Source of the DNA: Patellaria atrata CBS 101060
Taxonomy: Eukaryota; Ascomycota; Dothideomycetes; Patellariales; Patellariaceae
Direction: 5' to 3'
Length of the DNA stretch: 64,000 nucleotides
Assembly (NCBI GenBank): GCA_010093705.1
Contig: MU006098.1
Span: forward strand, 976,230 to 1,040,229
Part shown: positions 33,497 to 44,438 of the stretch, piece by piece
How positions within the stretch are numbered: position 1 is the first letter of the stretch
How the letters are laid out: every line of letters starts with the position of its first letter
The notes under the pieces: generated by a model
Told to the model about the DNA's origin: nothing
Database searches by the model: none
Seen by the model: only the letters and a program-made list of their open reading frames with translations
Made by a program: the position numbers and the translations under genes

Positions 33497-35241
33497 AATC
33501 ATAGGAGAGGATTACGGAACGCTCCGGTCAGCAGCGACGACTGGGACAGGGTTAGTACAGAGTACGGTTCGCTGATTATGCGGATTAGCCCGTAAGATAA
33601 CATGTTCTTATTGGGGAATGTTTACAAGAAGAGACATGATTTCTCGCCGTCTGCGATGATAAACTGGAGGACCGCCGATGATGACTTGCATTAGAGGGCA
33701 TATATCGAACAAATGTCACAGATGAGGGACGATTGGCTATGGTGGTCAAGAGACTGGTTCAGTGTACAGTACTTATTAATAAGGTTCCCTGCGGTAGTAA
33801 AAGAAAAACAGTTCAGTACTGTAGAAGTAAGGTAGTCTGTAGGGAGAGTAAGCACTAGGGACGCATTACCACCTCACTCTTTCGATTCTCCTTGTCCAGT
33901 GTCGACGAATCTCTTCCATTTCTCCATGTTATCGCTGCTTTGGCTTCTCCATAGCTCCGGGAATGAGGAATGAATAATGGGGTCAAACTGATTCTGAGCG
34001 TCCTTCATCCACTAAGGTAGATTCCCCTCAACCTTTATTAGAGCCCAGCGGAAATCGTTACACCGAGAGACTGTGGCGAGCATGCAAGTGATAGAAGCCT
34101 GGTATTATCTTTTTCGACATGATGCTAGTGAAAGAGGGATTTTAGAGGGCGAGTGCCTTTCTCTAAAAGTAGTCCCATCGGAGATTTTGATGATGGATTA
34201 GAACAGCACTTGGATCTCTTGCTCTATAACAATAAGAACAACATCACCTCTGACTTCTAGGGATACAGTCCTGGAACAAAAGGAAGCCTCACGCTCAACT
34301 TTGCTTTTTCAATATCCAAAAGCGAGGTATGAAATGAAACAATAGGAGTCTAACGATAGGACTGTATACATGTATGTACAGTACCTCACTGTTAACTCCC
34401 ATACCCACCTTAGTAACTTAGTAATCTTACTGTTCATGCACCCGACATACGAAAGTATTACCAAGCAAGCAAAGGAACAAGGGGGAACGTGTACTGTCCA
34501 TGATTCCATCCACTCTCGGCTTACTCAGCCTGGGACGTTGCTTTGTGAAGCCAAGGGAGCATTGGGAGTCCCTCAGTTCCTGTTCCTCACCTCAAGGCGC
34601 CGCCCTCCATTATCTTTTCACCCTCCCACTACCTACAAGTACCTTTATTCTCCGACTTCCCGAAAGTGCACAGGGGATATCCAAAAGGAATTTGGGCATT
34701 CAAGGCATTTACTAATTACTATATTCTTCTTACTTTTTGGCCACTCAACCGCTTTCACAGCGCCAAATCACCCCCCTGTGCTAACGCCCTACCTGCCCTC
34801 CAACTGCTTTTTGTGTACCTTCTACCGCCACTTTCATCTACAATGCATTCATCTACAATCCCTTTGCTTGCTCCATCTGCTACATTCATTCGTCTTTTCG
34901 TAGTCTAAACATCTTGCAAGACATTCATAAACACCTTTTGTCTTATTATCCGGGCTGGCTTAGAACTACCGTACCAGCAACACTACAAAGGTAGAACTGT
35001 CTTCCTAAGTCATTTTCCAGAGTTTGTACAGTACAGTACTGTTAATATCTGTCACCAACCACGCCCTTTCGCGTGCCGGCGGATTATTATTCATCTTCTG
35101 CGCGAGCTCAACAACCTCGATCGCCATTCTGAGGGGTTAAGCTAGTTTTGGAGTACAGTAGCTGCTGCTCTCATGCGTCTCTAAAACCCGGATGGCGCGC
35201 TGGAGAAGCTGCTCTATCATTCCGAGGGCTGGCGAAAACCC
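33497..35241. other. Intergenic interval
   Basis: No supported gene. A 177-codon frame at 34370-34903 (+) has low-complexity hydrophobic content and no homology I recognise. TAAGGTA words are at 33828 and 34013; a GTACAGTACAGTACTG run lies at 35025-35040, upstream of the next gene. Confidence 0.5.
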
Positions 35242-37319
35242 ATGGCTACAGATTCAAGATGGAAACGCCCTTGGGAAGACAGTCACAGTAGCAGTTACGG
35301 TGGCAATCACCTCTCTCGCGGAGCTTCGAGTACCGCAAGCGTTTTAGATTCAGCCCCCCCGCCCACACCAGGCTTGCCTTCTTCAGCTATTTCAATTACA
35401 AACCCATCCTTCGACTCGGTCAGCAGGCAGCTTCCTTCTCTCCCCCAGACCATTCCCGCGCATTCCGACTCGACCATCCTTCCCGGACCTGATATCCGTT
35501 CACCACGCACGTCTGCATCAAATCTACACGACAGACCTGCCGAAAGGTGGGAATCGTCATTCGATGGGTTTCAGCGCAAGAGGAGGCGCGTGCACGATTG
35601 CTTAAACGAACCGGAGGGTTAGTATATCAAACTTCTTTCCGTACTCTTCATGTTTTTGAATGGTCTTTCCTTTTGCTTTTCTCGTATTCAATATGACGCC
35701 TGGCAAAGTCTATGCTGGCAAAATATTCGTCAATAATGCTAGACAAACGTTGTGTTATCAATTACTGAATCGGTCTAGTTGCCGGCTTCCTAGGTGATCT
35801 CGCAAGAGACGTCTCAGCACCTGCTTTGGATCCGTTGGTTAGGATCGAACGTCGGTCGAGGGATGCTACATTCAACTTCCTACCGAGAGGGGACGAGTGC
35901 TGTTCGCGTCTATGCGTCGGTCCCAAATGCGCCAGAGTTCGTATTCTAGTTCAAGAGATTGCTACCGAACTTTCTTTGCTTGACTGTGGAATCAATGAAA
36001 CCGTGAGCGCACTAACGGGAGTGTCTCAACCATCAAGAGATGTAAGCATACTACCGGTCAATGAACTTCATATATGACCTAGATGCCAGTCCAGACGCAT
36101 GAATTACTGACCGTCACAAAAGCCTCCTCGAGTAGAGCAAGTCGGGGCCATCCGCGGCTTGGAATGGGTGCTGGACGTTGTGCGCCTCAACTCTGCCCGG
36201 CTAGGTGAACCTCCGGGAGGAGTAAACTCGCGGCAATCAGACGCAAGCGGTGCTGCAAAGGATCGCATATCTCCAGTGGAAACTCTTGATACAATGAAGC
36301 GTCGACAGGATCCTTATGGGAAAGACAATCCGAGTGGTTCTTCTTGGCGCCCGCATACCGAACTTCCTTACGACAGTCAAAGACCGCCACCTCCACCGTC
36401 CAGTATTTTAGGGGACCATCGACGCTCTGTTGATATGTCGGCCTTAATGCACTCACCTCGTTCATCATCCGCTTCAGCATTTTTACCCCAGCAAAGCCCT
36501 CTTATGGCTTCGCAGCAGTCTGGACGGATGCTCCCTTCCCCTACGTCAATTAACTTCCCACATTCGCAACTTCCACCTCTCGCATCTCCCCACGCATCAG
36601 CCCATTCTGTACATTTACAAGATCTCCAACACCAAGTTAGCATCAAGACGCTCGCACTGCAAACACTTCGAAGCGAATACGATTCGCTTCTACAAAAGCT
36701 CGAGCGCCAGCGCACGAAATGCGCAACGCTCGAAAAGAAATTCGAGGTTACTGACGTCGAGATAAACAGCTTGACAGATGAAAGGGAAAGACTCCAAGCA
36801 CAGGTCATCTCGCTAGAAGCTCAGGTAGAAGATCTCCAGAAGAGCAGAGATGAAGCAAAGCGCCAACTCGTCACAAATGGCGCTCAGTACATGAAGATCG
36901 TCGACATGGCGAACCAGCTTCAAGCCAAATGTGCGGATGACAGGAGGAAGTGGGCGATAGAGAAAGAAGCGTTGGATGAGAAGATTCGAGGCTTGGAAGA
37001 TGCCATGGTTGCTGGAGTGACTGGCGTAGGTCTTCAGCACCACGGGGGTGCAGATGTACCTGAACTGTTAACTGGCGGTAAGGAGAGGGAGCCTACCACT
37101 GCCGACGATGCTCAGCCATCAGCACCTTCATCAGGTGCGATACGGGTGCTGAAGGTCGAAATTGCAAGGCTAAGGGCAAAGAACCAGATGATGGACTTAG
37201 CGTTGAAGACAATGAAGGAGGAATGTCACACCATGCAGGTGACGTTGCAAGCGGTTGTGAACTCCGGGCAAAAGATACAACAGGCTGCGGATACGGTCAT
37301 AGGATCCGAGAACCGATGA
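35242..37319 (+). CDS. Cys-cluster and coiled-coil protein of unknown function
   Basis: Three exons, 35242..35617, 35779..36041 and 36123..37319, give 611 residues; introns are 161 and 81 bp, and phases agree. Residues 1-125 are Ser/Pro-rich and end in a basic cluster RKRRR that could be a nuclear localisation signal. Exon 2 carries a compact CC-x3-C-x4-C cluster (Cys 166, 167, 171, 176) followed by a helix. Exon 3 begins with a helical GAIRGLEWVLDVVRLNSARL segment; about 375-510 is a strong coiled coil (LQDLQHQVSIKTLALQTLRS onward), with a second short helix near the end. The layout suggests a nuclear dimerising protein, possibly a regulator, but I do not recognise the family. Confidence 0.8.
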
Positions 37320-39227
37320 GGGGAGCGAAACCAGCCCACATGCTGTAGTATGAAGGTCAGCAAATGGGATTCAAAATGTCCCGTCTCCGATGGCAAAAAC
37401 CGGTACTCCATACATACATCATAAGGAGATCACCATTTGGTCATGCATACAGGAATTGAATATCTTGCCGATCTTAATTCTTACTGTACCGTCAGAACAC
37501 TCAGTTCTAAGAGTGGACACACAGTTGAGGCATACCCATGGCGTTTATAATAGCCCCAGGCGTTGCGGTGTGTCCAGGAGATATATACAGGATGTCATAA
37601 AACCGTTGCAGATATTCCACGCTACTTAGATACCTATATTAGGATATGACGATGGGACTTTTACACATGCTCCCCAGAAGATAGAACATGGAATTCTCTA
37701 ACCGTTTCTGCCGTCGTAATGCGTAGGACATAAGGATCTTTTATTTTGTTGCGATGCCATTATCTGTCTCTACGCCCTACCAGTATCATATTTCCCGCAT
37801 TGTAGATTTTCCACTTGCGCATCCTCACATCAGTCCCATATGATGAGTCCTTTATAAACAATTTAAGGATTTTTTTTTCCCCATATCTAAGTTCTCCTTT
37901 ACTCCCTAAACCCTCAACTCGCTATTTATCCCACGTCAAATGGTCCCATCAGTTGCTATACAGTGCCGTGGAATTTCACAATTCTAGCCCATGAAAGACT
38001 CTGTACAACTAAGTGGCAACTGGCCCTAATGTAGGCTTACGGTTACCTGTTCTTGCGGCGAGCTAAGATCCTCTTATATGTAACAAGTAGGCCTAACCTC
38101 GAGTACCATCCTCCGGGAAGAGATATAATTACCTCCTTTCCCTATCCCTCCGCCCGAGAATTACCCTCGCGGTGCCGTTGTGTCCCACATCTTCAAGCAT
38201 TACATGATTCATGCACAGCTTCGACGTTCACGAGTTTCTGTGGCATGTTCCAGACGCACATGGTACATTACCATGTGGTAACCACCTTCACGATCTTCCG
38301 TCCTTTTATCCTATGCATTGAAGCGTACCGTACCTCTCATCGTACAACTCATCGGCGCTAGATTGATGTAGTGTGCATACCTGTGATCTCACGCGGACTA
38401 AGGTAATCGTTCTCATCTCCTTGACGTCTTCTGTACACGCTATTCTCTGTCTTCAGTCGTCTGATTTCATACAGTTAAGCCCCCTGCACCGGGAATGCTG
38501 CTCATTGCGCATACTAGTGGTTGTTCGCTTAGAAGACAGGAAAGCATTTGTATGGTAGTAATTAATCTCTTCTTGTATTATTGTATGGTCCGATCCATAG
38601 GACCGGAGTTTTCAATTATCCCCCTCATCTACTTCGGCGCTTGCGCTTACCATAGGTTTGAGGGAAGGTACCGGAGACAATGTAATTTCACGATCTGTTA
38701 AATGTATAGTACCAGGCGTTATATCATAGACCGTGATGCTTCTGCTCAAGTTAGGGAAAAAAGGTGGAGGGCCCCCTATCGAGCATTGCACCTTCCATCA
38801 TATCCGGTCCGTCTCATATCAACGTCCATATCAATTTTGCACATATGTATGTAATTCGTCTATATACACCATATTATATCCCAACTGCAGTCCCCCAAGG
38901 CTACCCACCCTCTGTCGCACCTGATATTACTCGGCATATTTCACTCATCCAACAGGCCCGTCTCAACATCATTGAAGCCTTGAAACTTTCGTGCGCACGC
39001 CCAAACCCATATGAACCGTAATTGAAAATGGAAGAAGGAAGAGGAGCAATAGGTGTAAAACCGCAGAGAATAAAAAGAAACGATCACAAATAGCCGCCAG
39101 AACTTCGCGTGGAACGCAAGATAAGTAGCAAAGATCGCAAAGAAAAGCACAAAAAAAGCCGCCGTCGTCCCGTCGTGCATATATCATCACTCAATCATCC
39201 GCAACTGTCCCAATCACAGATCACGCA
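37320..39227. other. Convergent intergenic interval
   Basis: The 3' ends of two convergent genes flank 1.9 kb with no supported gene. Open frames are short and unremarkable. A T tract at 37870-37878 is the only low-complexity element. Confidence 0.55.
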
Positions 39228-41614
39228 TCACGTATCATCAACAGCACTTCTCTTCGCACTATTATTCTCCGACTCCACCGCAGACTTCTGAATCCCCCCC
39301 GCAACATCACCTGTGACGGCCTCCACCTGCCGGTCTCCTTTCCCTTCCCTTGCCGCCGCCCCGTTCCCTCCCTTCGGTTTCCCCAAAGCCTTCTCCATCT
39401 CACCCAACCTCCTCCTTAGCTCTTCAACCTCTTTTTCCCTCTCGCCAGCCTCCTTCTGTAGGAGACGTATATAAACAATCGCACTCTCTACAGTCGCAGC
39501 TTTCGAGTTGCCCTTTTCCTTTTCCTCTGCCCCTGCACTCCCCCCTACCACAGCCGCTCCGCTATTTCCGTTAGAGCCGCTGGCTGCGATATCGTCCCGG
39601 GCCACGATCTTCGGGCTGCTCTCCTTCGGTAGGAGACTCTGCATCTCCTGGAGCGCCATGTTGATCCTGTTCCTGCGACCCTGCTCGGCAATCTTGTGGC
39701 TAGTGCGCTTCGACGTCAAATTCGTGGAGAGTGCTTCCGGGTACGACACGCCTGGAACATGAGTGCCGTCTAGGATGTTTTGATAGTTGGATTTCGATGC
39801 TAATAAGAGGGCATGAGCTTCTGGAGAAATCGCTGTGAGAGGATTAGCGTACTGACTTGAGGGGAGTAGTAGCGGAAAAAAGGAGAGATATGTATGCACC
39901 CCTTCGTCTTAAGGAAAGCAGAAACTCACTGGAACCCGTCCCCTCCGGCAAAAGCGGCTTGATACTCGGACTTATCTTCGGCCTTAGCGCGGGCGAGACG
40001 AGGATACTGGCGGTAGTGCTACCCCTCTTCTTTGCCGTGCCCCTCCCCCCGACCTTCTCCGTTTTCCGCGCCGTTGTGGAACCGCTCGGTGAGGTGATAG
40101 CGCTCAGAGAGGGGCTGGCTTTCGCGGATGCCGCGATGGGACCGGAAGGCGTGCTAGAGATGTCGAGTTTGGGTGTTTTACGCGAGGTCAGGCGTGGGGT
40201 GTCTTCTGGGTTAGTGATGTGTACGGCAGTATCGAGGCGTGCGATCGACGGGCGGGAGGAAAGAGGGCCTGTGGTTGCGGCTTCGGGTAGGGTGAGGTCT
40301 TCCATCATGGGTTGGGGCTCAGAAAATGTAGGGTGGGCGAGGGGATCGCAGGAGACCATGGTCGGGATGTTTGTACTGGCGGCGCTAGGTGATTTCTGAA
40401 GACGCATGAGCGATGCAGGAGTGGCTGGGGCCATATTCTGCGCATCGGTTGATGGCCCACTGTTGTTCATAGCTGTTATGGAAGGAGACTGAGTGACGGA
40501 GCCGGGTCTTGGAGGAGGACCCATTAATGACTCCGACAGTGGTTCAGGAGATATAGATTCCGCTTCTGAGCTGTCATGGCGATGTGGCACGCCCAAACCG
40601 GCCGATCTGGTCCTCTGAGCTTCATCTAAGAGGTCAGAAACCTCCTTTGGCGGAAGGACAGACGATAACGTCGCTTTTCTTCTTTGTGGTTTGGTGATGG
40701 GAGATTGACGCACTCGAGAGGAAGGAGCCGTCCCCCTAGCTGCGGTGGATCTTTTACTTCGTAGTTTGCGCGTGGGCTCTACCGGAGAACTTGCAGCATC
40801 TCCTGCCATATTCACGTTGAGATCTATCGGGGACGCGGCTGCAGGACTACTGGCTGTGTGGGGATGTGGGTGATATTGTCTTGGAGCGTGATTCTGGGCT
40901 TCTAGGGCAGGTGAAGTAAGGGGGCTGAAGTACGCTCCGGGAACAGTCGTGTACTCGGGGGCTATTCGGAACTGTGCTTCGTGAGGGGTGACGGCAGGAG
41001 AAACGAGTGGCGTGAAGGCCATCTGGGAACGAATTAGACCAAGGCGACAAAGCGTTGAAGTTAGCTATCCTTACATCGTCCTGTCTCAGTTGATATCGCT
41101 GTTCCAATATCGCGCGTGTCTGCGGATCCATGTTTGCGATGTACCTGTGAATATCGCCGCGCATCTCCATACTGTTCGGTGTGGGGGGCACTCCTCGGTG
41201 GAATTGGAACGTGTGCTCCTGCGGTATAGAAAAAGAAGGTTGAACCGGTTGTTGTTGTTGTTGCTGCTGCTGCTGCTGCGCGTATTGTGGCTGCACGCCG
41301 AAATCGTAGAAGCTGGAGCGCGCATTTTGCACGCCTGCGGAAGGTTGAAGTTGGTGGAGTTGCGGGTCAATATTGTTCTCTAGGGGCTGTCTGGAGGCTT
41401 CATCCGAAGGTAAATGTTGCATATCCAAGCTCTTGCTCAATTCATTGACCTGTTGGCTCTCCTGCGAAGGCTCGGTATTCTGTTGGTCGAATATGGGGAA
41501 GTCGAGGTCGATATCGAGGTCGAGGAAGTTGGTAAAGTCGTGATCGGGAGGTGCAGCGGCCATGGTTTCGAACTGCTCGGACTGCGACCATGCCAGTTGA
41601 TCAGGCTGGTTCAT
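39228..41614 (-). CDS. NUC-1/PHO4-type bHLH transcription factor
   Basis: Three exons, 41614..41075, 41022..39930 and 39832..39228, give 745 residues. This is the family of Neurospora NUC-1, Aspergillus PalcA and yeast Pho4, which activate phosphate-starvation genes from CACGTG sites. The basic region SKRTSHKIAEQGRRNRIN carries the His-Glu-Arg triad (H-x3-E-x3-R) that reads CACGTG. Helix 1 is followed by a loop enlarged by about 35 Gly/Ala/Glu-rich residues, then helix 2 KAATVESAIVYIRLLQKE. The N-terminus holds an acidic FTNFLDLDIDLDFPIFD segment (possible activation domain), a Q10 tract near residue 115, and the MAFTPLVSPAVTP block at the start of exon 2, also present in NUC-1. The 97-bp second intron ends CTCACAG. 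Confidence 0.92.
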
Positions 41615-42915
41615 AGCTCTTCAGCAGAATTTCATGAATTCACAAAGGGTATCCGGCGATTTTAGTGTTGAAGGTTGCAAAGATGCTGGGGCATGGGGGG
41701 GTAGGGGAGAGAGACACCCAGGCGGTGACGGGTCGATACAAAGATTGACTGGTGGGTTAGTTCTTTCTGCCGAGGAGTTCTTCCCAAAAATAAAATAAAA
41801 TAACCGCCTTAGATATTTTCAATCCCTCTTCCGTCCTACGTTTGCGATAGAGAATTCGAGAAGAATAATTGGAGTCTCGGGGGAAAAGAAAAAGAAAAGG
41901 AAAAGGAAATAATTTATGGGAAGGAAAAGGAGTAAGGTCGTTCTAACGAAAGGTAGTTCTAACGTAAGGTACCTTACTATACTTCCCTTAATACAGTATG
42001 GATATATACTACAACGTGGGAGACTTACTGTACAGTACAATACCGTACTTTACAAAAATGACAACAGATGGATTCCGGTTCTTCCTAGGTAAGGTAAACA
42101 TCATATCCCATACCTTATCCGGTCATGAATAATTGAATACCGAGTACACGAGTGGGGGTTCGCTGCTGTGGAGGTAAAGATATTTCTGTACCTACTTATT
42201 TTATTATTATTACCTTATTATAGTCAGGACTTCCTCCCCCCCACCACTTTCGCCCCAACTTTTATATTTTTAAAGTGTCATCTTCTCATACTTTTGTACT
42301 TTTGTAACTGATCAACGAGGAGAGATGCGCCTGAGGTGGGGATGGGGAGGGGAGGGGACAATGTATGGATGGGGTAAATGACCGGAGCTGGGAATCATCA
42401 CCTCATCCTCCTTCCATTCCAGTCCTATTTCTTCTTTCCTACTATCACGTGAATGTCGAAACAAACCAACTGCGGAACTGGCTCCATGCTTTGCCGCAAA
42501 AGGGTAAAAGGAACACCAGAATATCATCTTTGCACCGTTTACTCGACATCGACATAAAGCCAGGAGCAATGCTTTTCTATCGTTCAATGGAAGATGCGCT
42601 ACCGAACTGAATACACACCGATTTGGATCAACACGAAAGCCTTCCTCTCCCATATGATGACCACAAGCCCTCTCTGTTACCCCCTATCTGCTCTGCATTC
42701 GTCCTTCATCCCGCTTCCTCATCTCGCCTATCTTACAAGTCACCGGCGGTGATGGAAAGTATGGAAAAAACCCTATTTGAAGCACCCGGAGAAAGGCAAA
42801 CCCAAAGTGATGTATTATGGACGTGAAATGAAAGCATGACAGATGCCGTGATAATGAGAACGCGTCAACGCCGTACAAGACATGTGTGCTGTGGACCAAG
42901 TTGGGAGCAAAAGCG
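41615..42915. other. Intergenic interval
   Basis: No gene supported. It includes the promoter of the bHLH gene (near 41615-42100) and the 3' UTR of the G gamma gene. Noted elements: a purine-rich AAAAGGAAAAGG tract at 41882-41912, perfect palindrome GTAAGGTACCTTAC at 41964-41977, ACTGTACAGTA at 42029-42037 and a TAAGGTA word at 42090. Confidence 0.55.
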
Positions 42916-43357
42916 CTACATGATGATGCAGCAGCCGTTGGACTGTTGGGGTGCATACGGATCCTCGCGTTTGTCGATCTATAATGGTTTGCTCCAGTTA
43001 GCCTTACACCTGACACGCCAGCAGGGCTGAAGTAATGTATAGAATGACAGGATTGCTCTCTTACATATCCCCAGCGTGCCGGAACCATCCAATCTTTGGG
43101 TTCTTTATCTGTGAAATTGATGAGGCTGTGATGTCTTCGTCAGCTGCTACCCTTCCTCCGATTGTACTGCGGAGATGGGGATGGAATCGCTTTGCGTACT
43201 CATATGCCGCCTCAGAAACAGGAATTCTTCTCCTCTCAAGATCCTCCTTCAAGCGAGAGTTGAGCTCAGTCAATCGCCTCAGTTTGAGCTCGGCCATACT
43301 TTGCTTCTTGCTCTTGCCGTCGCCCGTCGAGCGGATTTCGTATGGAGTGGACATCAT
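42916..43357 (-). CDS. Heterotrimeric G-protein gamma subunit
   Basis: Three small exons, 43357..43200, 43125..43065 and 42978..42916, give 93 residues, the usual fungal length. The helix MAELKLRRLTELNSRLKEDL pairs with the G-beta subunit in a coiled coil. It is followed by RIPVSEA, a DWMVPARWG block and DKREDPYAPQQ, all hallmarks of ascomycete G gamma (GpgA/Ste18 group). The C-terminus CCIIM is a CaaX box: Cys farnesylation is expected, with palmitoylation of the preceding Cys, anchoring the beta-gamma dimer at the plasma membrane. It acts in pheromone, nutrient and development signalling. Introns are 74 and 86 bp with CACAG and TATAG acceptors. The second Met (43354) is an equal start candidate. 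Confidence 0.95.
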
Positions 43358-44438
43358 CTTAGCGACGGGGAGCGATCTAAGGTGAGAAGACGGGCGTGCT
43401 CGGTGGGTTTGACACGAGTGCGCTTGCCTTCACTGTATGAATCCAGCAGCGTTACTGCCGAGTAGTGAATTGGCTTGTTGCGGACTTTGCGAGAGTGTTG
43501 AGCGTGGATGAGGTTGAAGATGCCAAAAAGGGCGAGTTGTGAACGGGTGTGGGAGGGCGCGGGTAAGATGAGTGAAGGAGCGCGGGAACTGGGAAGGCAG
43601 TAATTAATAAGCTAGGTATCTACCGTAGTCAAAAGCGAACCTGGGAAAATCGATCGCGCAGACGTTTTGCGTATATCTAGTCACGCAAGCAAAGAGTGGA
43701 ATATTGAAGAGGATGATGGGGTGAAATAGAGACAACAGTAGTGGAATACTGTTAGTGAACAAAAAGTAAAAAGTTGGTGGTTATTCCTTTTCCTCTTCTT
43801 TCCCTTCAGATGGTTGCCCCTTGCTGATTTCGGTTCCTTCCATGTCTGATGTGGTCTACCGTAACGGAAGTCACCTAACAAACGGCGGGCACGACCCAAG
43901 AACTGCCCAAGCGAACAAGGGAAACCAGATGCCCAACCTAAACGAGTTTGAAGGATTCTCAAACAGGTTTAGAGAGTTTTGAAAATATTCTGTTTGTCCG
44001 TTTTGCATCATTTGGACTCTTTGCATATCTGTCCATCTCCTTCACCCTCATACATTCGAAGATTCGAATACTTTACTTACTGGAAGATAAATAGTTTTCG
44101 TATCTTATGTCACGTTGAAACTGCTACCATCTTTTGTGTCCCCTACCTTAGCAGAGGACAAGTCACGTTTACAGTTCATTACCTATCTTCCATTCTGTTT
44201 GTTTCCACCACCACAAAGGGGTCGCTTAGCTCATGAGGTGGCCCGCACGCAAACATCAGAAATTGTAAATGTAGAGCCGACACTACTTTGCACCTCAGAC
44301 TCACCCAAAGACATCAACATCATCCATCACGGAAAGAATCCCCTTTTCCAACGGATCGTAGAAACAACCCCCATCCCTTTCGTCGATCCATCCAAAGCCA
44401 GCCTACGCGATCGAAGCCTGTGAGGCGTGCTGCCCATC
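43358..44438. other. Divergent promoter region
   Basis: It separates the divergent G gamma (-) and eIF3a (+) genes. No gene is recognised; frames up to about 100 codons show no motif. Both promoters and 5' UTRs, possibly with leader introns, must lie here. Confidence 0.55.

Noticed and set aside
34370-34903. Plus-strand frame of 177 codons
   Set aside because: Hydrophobic low-complexity translation, no splice context or recognisable family; likely 5' flank of the next gene.
39857-40399. Plus-strand frame of 180 codons inside the bHLH gene
   Set aside because: Shadow frame of exon 2 of the transcription factor.
42312-42653. Minus-strand frame of 113 codons downstream of G gamma
   Set aside because: It falls in the probable 3' flank of the G gamma gene and has no recognisable content.
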